This document shows positions 5,631 through 11,472 of a stretch of 11,472 nt of DNA, piece by piece. Both the position numbers and the translations under genes were made by a program. The stretch comes from Nitrospira sp. Its GTDB lineage: Bacteria; Nitrospirota; Nitrospiria; Nitrospirales; Nitrospiraceae. The notes beneath the pieces are model-generated. The model was not told the origin of the DNA. It saw only the letters and a program-made list of their open reading frames with translations, and made no database searches. The stretch covers positions 1 to 11,472 of the forward strand of contig JAAUPT010000021.1 in the NCBI GenBank assembly GCA_012032965.1, read 5' to 3'. Within the stretch, counting starts at the first letter, position 1, and every line of letters starts with the position of its first letter.

Positions 5631-7726
5631 CTAAGATGGCTGTGCCAGTTCTAAGTCGATTCGAACCGTATCGAGGGATTGCAAGCGAACGAACGAATCA
5701 ACTTCGTTGAGTCCCATTACAGGCACGGAATGCAACAGACGATCACTGTGCCGCCGGAGGTGGCGGCGCACCGCCTGAGAACAGAGGACAATCGGTTGCT
5801 GCCCTCGAGCCGCAACCCGTTCAGCCGCTTGTTTCAAGTTGCTCAGAAGTTTATGCGAGACCGTCGGATCGAGGTTCAATGCGGCGCCAGGCGGCAAGGC
5901 TGCCACTTGGTCCGCTAAAGACCGATCAAGTCGTGGATCCAAGGTAATGACCTGGAGCGTCCCGTCCGGCGCCTGATATTGTTTGGTGATCGTCCTGGCA
6001 AGTGACTGCCGCGCATATTCCGTCAGGATGTCCGCATCTTTAGTATTTGTGGCTTGATCTGAGATAGCCTCCAGGATGGATCGGCTGTCTCGAATTGGAA
6101 TCCCTTCTTTGAGCAGATTTCCGAGGACACGCACGACTGTCCCAAGCGGCAGCAGTGTGGGGATGAGTTCTTCTACCAACTTGGGGTGCGATTTCCCAAC
6201 TTCGTCCAATAACGCTTGAACCTCTTGCCTTCCCAGTAATTCATGGCCATGACGCTTGATCAACTCGGAAAGATGAGTGGCGATTGCGGAACTCGCATCG
6301 ACCACCGTATAACCAGCCATCTGAGCTTGCTCTCGGGCATCATCAGGAACCCAAAGAGCTGGTAAGCCAAACGCAGGTTCTTTGGTCTCAATCCCTTGCA
6401 CCAACCCTCGCTGACCGGTGCCTGGATCAATCGCCAAAAGATGGCCGGGCACGACGTCGGCTTTCGCAACCTCCACACCCTTCAAAATAATGGCATATTC
6501 GTTTGGGCGTAGTTGCAGGTTGTCACGGATATGAATCGGCGGCACAACAAAGCCCATCGATTCGGCAAATTGTCGACGTAATGCCTTAATCCTATCGAGC
6601 AACGCAGTCCCTTGCGTTCCCTCAACGAGTCCGATCAGTCCATACCCTACCTGGACCTCCATGAGATCAAGCGGCGTCACACGAGTGACCCCCTCTTCAA
6701 CCTTAGCGGTGACAGGAGTTGGGGGGGAGGCTGCCTGAACCTGTTCCTGCTGATAAAGGTGGTAGGCAATCCACGCGATACCGCTTCCCAACAGCAGGAA
6801 GGCCACATGAGGAAGACCCGGCACGAGTCCAAGCGCCAGAAGAATGCCTGCTGCGATCCCCACTGCTTTGGAGGACATCAACAGCTGGCGAGCCATCTGG
6901 TCTCCCAAGTCTGTTTCCGAAGCAGCCCGAGTCACAACGATACCGGCCGCAGTCGAAACAATCAGTGCGGGAATCTGCGCGACTAATCCTTCACCAACGG
7001 TGAGCACCGTATAGGTCTGTGCCGCCAGCCCCGGACTCATCCCTTGCTGCAGAATGCCGATCGCCAATCCACCGAGAATGTTGACCAAAATGATAATCAC
7101 AGCCGCGATCGCGTCGCCTCGAACGAATTTGCTGGCACCATCCATCGCACCGTAAAAGTCCGCCTCTTCCGTGATCTCCCGTCTTCGGCGGCGCGCTTCA
7201 GTTTCGTTGATCAGACCGGAGTTAAGATCCGCATCAATGCTCATCTGTTTCCCAGGCATCGCATCCAACGTGAAACGAGCAGCCACCTCGGCCACGCGCC
7301 CTGCCCCTTTCGTCACCACAACAAAATTGATGATGACGAGTATGGTGAAGACCACCAAGCCGACTGTGTAATTCCCCCCTACAATGAAATTTCCGAATGC
7401 CCGGATGACTTCCCCGGCAGCCCCGGCCCCTTCATTACCATGCAGCAAGATCAGTCTGGTCGACGCGACATTGAGGGACAAGCGGAACAGCGTGATCATG
7501 AGAAGAATCGAAGGAAACACGGAAAACTCGATCGGTCGCCGCACTTGAAGTCCAACGAGCAGAATGAGGACCGAGAGGGTAATATCAAAACTTAATAGCA
7601 AATCAAGTATGAACCGTGGCAACGGCAGCAACATCACCATGATAATGGCCACAACCCCGACGACATCATGATGTCCGGGTGTTTAAAGAACTGCGCTGGC
7701 CCTACTGATTCTGTTGCTGTTGCCAT
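5631..7726 (-). CDS. flhA: FlhA, type III export gate subunit; apparent -1 frameshift near its start
   Basis: FlhA is the large membrane subunit of the flagellar export apparatus; its cytoplasmic nonamer binds chaperone-substrate complexes. The main frame is open from a GTG at 7652 to the TAG at 5631 (673 residues). It contains the FHIPEP-family signature VAEVAARFTLDAMPGKQ, then DFYGAMDGASKFVRGDAIA, about eight membrane segments, and a full cytoplasmic domain. Starting at the GTG would cut the first membrane helix in half. A second frame supplies the missing part: an ATG at 7726, 23 bases after the flhB stop, encodes MATATESVGPAQFFKHPDIMM. A -1 shift at 7664 then leads to VVGVVAIIMVMLLPLP. 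The joined protein has 698 residues, and its first helix has the same length as I recall for Bacillus FlhA. The missing base could be a G (ATG-GTC read as ATG-TC). Sequence error, mutation and recoding all remain possible. Confidence 0.93.
7662..7675. repeat. 14-bp perfect palindrome at the flhA frame break
   Basis: GACATCATGATGTC is its own reverse complement and lies exactly where the two flhA frames must join. On the minus strand it is flanked by CCCG on the left and, after a two-base GT bulge, CGGG on the right, so the mRNA could extend the stem by four G-C pairs. It contains two tandem ATG codons of the upstream frame. Whether it has a role in recoding, or only marks a place where a base was lost, is unknown. 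Confidence 0.6.
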
Positions 7727-7749
7727 AACTGTACGTGCCTACACAATGC

Positions 7750-8829
7750 TCATGGCGTTACGCCTCTCGCGCGGTACACGAACGCCAGGATTTCGGCCAC
7801 TGCACGATAAAGATCATTGGGAATCTCCCTCCCAATATCGACAAGTTTAAAGATTGTTCTTGCAACAAACTTGTTTTCGACGACCGGCACTCCATGATGC
7901 CGCGCCAGCTCGCGGATTCGCTCAGCGATCAGACCAGCGCCCTTCGCCACGACAACCGGTGCCGACATCTTGACCGTGTCATATTTCAGAGCAACTGCCA
8001 AATGCGTCGGGTTCGTGATCACTACATCCGCCGTCTTGACCGCCGCCATCATGCGCTTCTTCGTGAGTTCTCGCTGGACAGTCCGTACCCGGCTTTTGAT
8101 CAAGGGATCGCCTTCGGTGGATTTGTGCTCTTCCTTAATTTCCTGTTTCGACATGCGCAGGCTACGTTCCCACTCATAGCGCTGATAGAAATAGTCAAGC
8201 ACGGCAAGTACAGCGATCGCTCCTGATACGGCCAATCCGACTTTCAACGAGAGTCGACCGGTCACCTGCAAGACGGTCCCCATATCGAACTCGATCAGTT
8301 CAGGAATCCGTAGAATGTCGTAGCGTGCCACCCAGATGCCGACACCCGTCACAATTGCGATTTTCAGTAGGCCTTTTATCAATTCCATCACGGAGCGGAA
8401 GGAGGCCAGTTTGGAGAGCCCTTTGATCGGATTGATGCGGGCGAACTCCAGTTGCAGCCCGTTCGATTTCCATAACAGGCCTGTCTGCAGCAGCGAGGCC
8501 GCGCTTGCCACCACTAACACCCCAACGACGATCGGTAGGCTCAACGCAAAGACCGTAAGCCCAGCCTGAATCACGACCGTATACACCTGTTCAATCGACA
8601 TCCCGTCGTAAAATTCAGCTGGAAAGGACAGCATCAGACCCTGTCGAGTCATCTCCGTCATTCGTTGAAGACCAACCGGCAACATAGCAGCCAACAGCCC
8701 AATGCCGCCTAAGAGGATGGCCGCCGTTGACACGTCGCGGCTCATGGCGACCTGCCCCTTTCGGCGTGCGTCCTCCTTTCGCTTCGGAGTCGCGGGCTCT
8801 GTCTTGTTCGACTTATCGTCTTCAGCCAT
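7750..8829 (-). CDS. flhB: FlhB, export gate and substrate-specificity switch protein
   Basis: FlhB sits at the export gate and switches secretion from rod/hook subunits to filament subunits after self-cleavage. The 359-residue product has the hydrophilic N-terminus KTEPATPKRKEDARRKGQVA-like typical of the family (residues 9-28), four membrane segments between about 35 and 215, and a cytoplasmic linker. The autocleavage motif NPTH is at 273-276, with LAVALKYD behind it. APVVVAKGAGLIAERIRE and the C-terminal EIPNDLYRAVAEILAFVYR complete a normal FlhB. The cleavage residues are intact, so the switch should work. The ATG at 8829 overlaps the fliR stop by eight bases, implying coupled translation. 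It ends 23 bases before the proposed flhA ATG at 7726. Confidence 0.97.
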   Translation of the reverse strand: MAEDDKSNKTEPATPKRKEDARRKGQVAMSRDVSTAAILLGGIGLLAAMLPVGLQRMTEMTRQGLMLSFPAEFYDGMSIEQVYTVVIQAGLTVFALSLPIVVGVLVVASAASLLQTGLLWKSNGLQLEFARINPIKGLSKLASFRSVMELIKGLLKIAIVTGVGIWVARYDILRIPELIEFDMGTVLQVTGRLSLKVGLAVSGAIAVLAVLDYFYQRYEWERSLRMSKQEIKEEHKSTEGDPLIKSRVRTVQRELTKKRMMAAVKTADVVITNPTHLAVALKYDTVKMSAPVVVAKGAGLIAERIRELARHHGVPVVENKFVARTIFKLVDIGREIPNDLYRAVAEILAFVYRARGVTP

Positions 8830-9611
8830 GTCCCAACGCTTTCAGAAGTGCCTGGATCGTCAGCTGGAGACGCTCCATCTCACGAGCCAAGAGGTTCACT
8901 GTAAACGGCATCGAGAGAGCCAGCACGGCCAATCCACCGGCAATGGTGACGGGAAAGCTTATTACGAACACATTGATTTGACTGACTGCCCGTCCCAGCA
9001 TGGCCAAAAGAATATTAATCATGAAAATCACGACGAGCACGGGTGCAGCCAACTTCAAGCCGAGGACGAACATATTCTGAGAAAGACGTAGGACATCATC
9101 TCCCACTTCTCTGGGTAGGGAGGCCCCAAACGCTGGAATAGCCTCGTAGCTTGAGAGAATGGTGGCAACGAGAAACATGTGACCATTGAGTGAAAGAAAG
9201 ACGAGCGACGCCAGCAAGGTAAAGTATCGACCGATGATCGGAGTTTGGTGTGCGGTAGCCGGGTCGAAAAGCTGGACAACACCAAACCCCATTTGGATAC
9301 CGATCAACTCACCTGGCGACCTCCAGTGCGCTGAAAAACAGCCGTACGGCCAGTCCGATCGCCAACCCGATCGTCATTTCACTCAGAAGTCCTGCAGCGA
9401 GAGCGAGAGGGTCATAGGGTACGACCGGAAGATGGACCATCGGAGCTAACAGCAGCCCCAATGTCAGAATAAGAGCGACCTTGACTTTCAGTGGAACCGC
9501 CCGGCCACTCAAGACAGGAAACGCGGCCAGTAGCCCTCCAATCCTGGAAATGAGGACCAAGAATGCCTGGAATTCAGGAAGCAGAATGTGAATCGGCTGC
9601 GCGAAAGCCAT
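8822..9611 (-). CDS. fliR: FliR, export gate protein; split by an apparent +1 frameshift
   Basis: FliR, with FliP and FliQ, forms the core of the export gate. The gene is in two frames. The ATG at 9611 encodes 100 residues, ending ...SALEVAR at a TGA (9311-9309). The rest of FliR (IGIQMGFGVVQLFDP... to ALGHG) continues in the +1 frame, starting at a TTG at 9307 if read as its own ORF (161 residues). Skipping the A at 9314 gives ALEVAGELIGIQMG, matching the AGE-I-IG-QMG pattern I recall in E. coli FliR, with a total of 262 residues (usual about 260). Nothing else is missing. GGAGGT at 9324-9319 lies just before the break and could serve a frameshift or a re-start at TTG. The ATG at 9611 has no clear ribosome site and lies nine bases after fliQ. 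The gene overlaps flhB by eight bases. Confidence 0.93.
9305..9324 (-). other. Frame-break site in fliR, candidate +1 recoding or re-initiation signal
   Basis: On the minus strand the site contains GGAGGT (9324-9319), then C, GCC, AGG, TGA, G and TTG. A Shine-Dalgarno-like hexamer four bases before the codon preceding an in-frame TGA resembles the layout of the prfB (RF2) +1 frameshift site, where AGGGGG lies three bases before CUU-UGA. GGAGGT is also 11 bases from the TTG that opens the second half, so independent initiation is possible. A single inserted base from sequencing or mutation would look the same. Confidence 0.45.
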
Positions 9612-9620
9612 TGTTCGTTA

Positions 9621-9890
9621 TTAGTGCACGTAGTTAGGAATATTCATGAGCAGATTCGACATATAGGTTGTCATCACGCTCAGCATCCACGGAAGAAACA
9701 CGAGGAGAGCTCCGAAGAGCGCCAACACCTTAGGCACAAAGGTCAGCGTGGGTTCGTTCAGCTGCGTCATGGCCTGCAGCGCGCTGATGGCCAGCCCGAT
9801 GAACAGACTCAGCCCGAGAATCGGGGATGACACCAGCAACGTCGTTTCCAATGCTTGCCTGCCCAATTCGGTTACCATCTCCGGCGTCAT
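9621..9890 (-). CDS. fliQ: FliQ, flagellar export gate protein
   Basis: FliQ is a small two-helix membrane protein, four copies of which pack around FliP in the export gate. The 89-residue product is exactly the usual length. It opens with MTPEMVTELGRQALETTLLVSSP, here split as MTPEMVTELGRQAL then ETTLLVSSP. Two hydrophobic hairpin helices follow (about 17-40 and 53-75), separated by the conserved ALQAMTQLNEPTLTFVPK, in which Q-A-x-T-Q-x-x-E-x-T-L is the family hallmark. The ATG at 9890 has a strong GAGGGGG upstream. It lies 100 bases after fliP and ten bases before fliR. Confidence 0.97.
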   Translation of the reverse strand: MTPEMVTELGRQALETTLLVSSPILGLSLFIGLAISALQAMTQLNEPTLTFVPKVLALFGALLVFLPWMLSVMTTYMSNLLMNIPNYVH

Positions 9891-9990
9891 GTGCTTCCCC
9901 CTCGTGATAGTTTGTTACCACAGGCTGCGCTGTCGCCGATTGTCCCCCCAGGATCTCTCGCAGACAACCCTAATCGAAGATGTGACTCAC
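9891..9990. other. 100-base spacer between fliP and fliQ
   Basis: This is the largest gap in the fliN-fliA run. It ends with the fliQ ribosome site (GAGGGGG). I see no gene, no hairpin with a T-run and no convincing sigma-54 or sigma-28 promoter in it. Confidence 0.6.
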
Positions 9991-10758
9991 TCACTGAAAG
10001 CTTCGCACCATCGACCCCACCACCAGATACCACCCATCGGCCAAGACGAAGAGAATCAACTTGAATGGAAGAGAGATCACCACAGGAGGCAACAGCATCA
10101 TGCCCATCGACATGAGAATACTCGCGACGACCATATCGACGATGAGAAATGGAATGTAGATCAAAAATCCAATTTGGAATGCAATGCGCAACTCGCTGAG
10201 AATAAACGCGGGTATGATGGCATGGGTCGGGACATCCTCGACTCGTTCGGGCTTTGGGATTTTACTTAATGTGATAAACAATTCCAGATCCTTGTCCCGC
10301 ACCTGCCGCAACATAAACCCTCGCACCGGCTCACTCCCCTTTTTCCATGCCTCTTCATATGAGATTTGCTCGGTCATGAGCGGTTGTACGGCACTGTTGT
10401 ACACAGCCTGACCAACCGGAGCCATGATGAACATCGTCAAGAACAACGCCAAAGACAGCAGCACTTGATTCGGAGGAACCGCCTGCGTGCCGAGAGCCTG
10501 ACGCAGGAATGACAGTACGATGACTATCCTCGTGAACGAGGTGACCATAATGAAGAGAGCCGGTGCCAGGGACAGCACCGTGAGGAGGATTAGGATTTGT
10601 ATGACGACGGCAGTCTGCTTGGGACCGTCTGGTCCAAAATCGAAACTTATGGACGGACCACTTGCCACTGCATCCGATAGCGGTATCAGGAGGAGTGCCG
10701 TTGCACAGACACCACTTACCCACATGGCCATATTCCGCCATTGTCGACTATTGTCCAT
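9991..10758 (-). CDS. fliP: FliP, flagellar export gate protein
   Basis: FliP forms a pentameric ring that is the main channel of the export gate. From the ATG at 10758 the product is 255 residues, as expected. It begins with a signal peptide (MDNSRQWRNMAMWVS, then a hydrophobic core, likely cut after SDAVA near residue 32), normal for FliP. FTRIVIVLSFLRQALGTQAVPPNQVL, given here in parts as FTRIVIVLSFLRQ and GTQAVPPNQVL (75-100), is the family signature. LRQVRDKDLELF (150-161), PAFILSELRIAFQIGFLIY (183-201) and VDMVVASILMSMGMMLLPP (207-225) are also diagnostic. I prefer the ATG at 10758 over the one at 10764 because AAGGA lies five bases before it. The start overlaps the fliO stop by 11 bases. 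Confidence 0.96.
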   Translation of the reverse strand: MDNSRQWRNMAMWVSGVCATALLLIPLSDAVASGPSISFDFGPDGPKQTAVVIQILILLTVLSLAPALFIMVTSFTRIVIVLSFLRQALGTQAVPPNQVLLSLALFLTMFIMAPVGQAVYNSAVQPLMTEQISYEEAWKKGSEPVRGFMLRQVRDKDLELFITLSKIPKPERVEDVPTHAIIPAFILSELRIAFQIGFLIYIPFLIVDMVVASILMSMGMMLLPPVVISLPFKLILFVLADGWYLVVGSMVRSFQ

Positions 10759-11155
10759 GAACATCCTTATCGTAACGGACCGGGATGACTGGCCAACGCC
10801 GAAGCCAGGACGAAAAGACTGAATCCGGCACGGATGAAGTCGGCGTCGCTGTTGCCTTCGTGGTTCGCGTCAACAATTCCTGTACTTGGGTCGAATCGTT
10901 GAGACGCCCCAGAGGAACGAGGTCAGTTGCCGTCGTCCCGACGATCAGATACTCGCCGGCGACCGACACGAGCGACACAGTCTTGCGCGGAGCGATGTAT
11001 CCCGTCGCTAGGACTTGAACAAGTGGACGCCCGCCATCCACCCCCAAGCGGTGCCCCATTACACGGCGGAAGATGACCGTCACGATCCCAATCAACACCA
11101 GCACAATGGCCAATGCGGAGATGGTGCGAAACAGACTTTCCCACAGATCGATCAC
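10748..11155 (-). CDS. fliO: FliO, flagellar export gate assembly factor
   Basis: FliO is a small membrane protein that helps FliP assemble and is not part of the finished gate. The product from the GTG at 11155 is 135 residues. It has one membrane helix near the N-terminus (TISALAIVLVLIGIVTVIF, about 11-29), followed by a basic cytoplasmic part with TGYIAPRKTVSLVSVAGEYLIVG (in parts TGYIAPRKTVSLV and GEYLIVG) and LVPLG, a pattern typical of FliO. The C-terminal tail is poorly conserved. The GTG start is favoured because GAGGG lies eight bases upstream and it begins 19 bases after the fliN stop; an upstream ATG at 11206 would overlap fliN and add a cysteine-rich segment with no family likeness. 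Position between fliN and fliP supports the call. Confidence 0.9.
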   Translation of the reverse strand: MIDLWESLFRTISALAIVLVLIGIVTVIFRRVMGHRLGVDGGRPLVQVLATGYIAPRKTVSLVSVAGEYLIVGTTATDLVPLGRLNDSTQVQELLTRTTKATATPTSSVPDSVFSSWLRRWPVIPVRYDKDVHGQ

Positions 11156-11174
11156 AATCGTTCCCTCTGACCGT

Positions 11175-11472
11175 TCAACGCAGCTGCTGCACACGCTCCG
11201 CAGCACTCACCACATCTGTCAGTCGAATGCCGAATTTTTCGTTCACGACCACGACTTCACCACGGGCCACGAGTTTGTTATTGACCATCACTTCCATCGG
11301 CTCCCCTGCCAATTTATCGAGTTCGATGACGGAGCCTTGGGCAAGTTGCAACAGGTCGCGAATTGCCATCTTGGTGGACCCGACGTACACGGCGACGCTC
11401 ATGGGAATGTCGAGAAGGAAATCCATATTCTTTGGGGCTCCTCCTGTTTCTGCCCCTTGAACTGATGGAAAC
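11175..11472 (-). CDS. fliN: FliN, C-ring switch protein (N-terminus beyond window)
   Basis: FliN lies at the base of the C ring, takes part in the motor switch and helps dock export cargo. The visible C-terminal SpoA domain includes LLDIPMSVAVYVGSTKM, LLQLAQGSVIELDKLAGEP and ARGEVVVVNEKFGIRLTDVV, all classic FliN. The frame stays open upstream of the ATG at 11426 to the window edge, reading ...FPSVQGAETGGAPKN before MDFLLDIP. This resembles the flexible linker before the FliN core, so I treat the ATG as internal and the gene as truncated by the window. If translation did start at 11426 the protein would have 83 residues. AGGAGG lies about 14 bases upstream of that ATG, rather far for a start. 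fliM or fliL would be expected upstream, beyond the window. Confidence 0.94.
   Translation of the reverse strand, partial: FPSVQGAETGGAPKNMDFLLDIPMSVAVYVGSTKMAIRDLLQLAQGSVIELDKLAGEPMEVMVNNKLVARGEVVVVNEKFGIRLTDVVSAAERVQQLR

Noticed and set aside
7681..7687. TTTAAAC, the classic -1 slippery heptamer, just upstream of the flhA frame break
   Set aside because: The upstream frame reads it as TTT-AAA-C, not T-TTA-AAC, so it is out of phase for tandem slippage. A -1 shift on TTT-AAA would place TAA in the new frame.
11156..11206. fliO start at the ATG at 11206
   Set aside because: It overlaps fliN. The added residues look like a frame shadow, and the GTG at 11155 has a good ribosome site.
1..11472. 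A novel defence, mobile or biosynthetic system
   Set aside because: All convincing genes are known flagellar genes in one orientation. No transposase, integrase, CRISPR-type repeat or tRNA signature was found.

Overview
This window is a flagellar gene cluster read entirely from the minus strand. From high to low coordinates the order is fliN (5' end cut by the window edge), fliO, fliP, fliQ, fliR, flhB, flhA, flhF, flhG, fliA, a 362-base non-coding gap, then flgF, flgG and flgA (3' end cut by the window edge). All thirteen genes point the same way. Moderate GC content, the flhF/flhG/fliA block behind flhA and the protein sequences fit a diderm with polar-type flagellar control. My best guess from memory is Nitrospirota (Nitrospira-like); no database search was possible, so the phylum is an inference.

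Region 1 (about 11472 to 7750) encodes the C-ring protein FliN, the assembly factor FliO, and the export-gate and switch components FliP, FliQ, FliR and FlhB. Region 2 (7726 to 2615) holds the export-gate subunit FlhA, the SRP-type GTPase FlhF and its MinD-like partner FlhG, which set flagellar position and number, and sigma-28 (FliA). Gaps in these regions are short or absent apart from about 100 bases between fliP and fliQ, so one long operon is likely. Region 3 (2253 to 2614) is non-coding. It carries a well-matched sigma-54 promoter just upstream of flgF, a widely spaced 13-bp inverted repeat that may be an activator site, and a possible 12-codon leader ORF. Region 4 (2252 to 1) is a second unit: rod proteins FlgF and FlgG, then the P-ring chaperone FlgA. 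A heptad-phased repeat and potential hairpin lies between flgF and flgG.

The most notable point is that two essential export-gate genes are not in a single reading frame. fliR is split by one extra base at an in-frame TGA just after a Shine-Dalgarno-like GGAGGT, so a +1 shift restores a normal 262-residue FliR. flhA starts at an ATG at 7726 but needs a -1 shift near 7664, inside a 14-bp perfect palindrome, to join the rest of a normal 698-residue FlhA. These could be sequence errors, real disabling mutations or recoding sites; the sequence alone cannot decide. Apart from these, the window is a conventional flagellar locus. I see no RNA gene, CRISPR array, insertion sequence or defence system.
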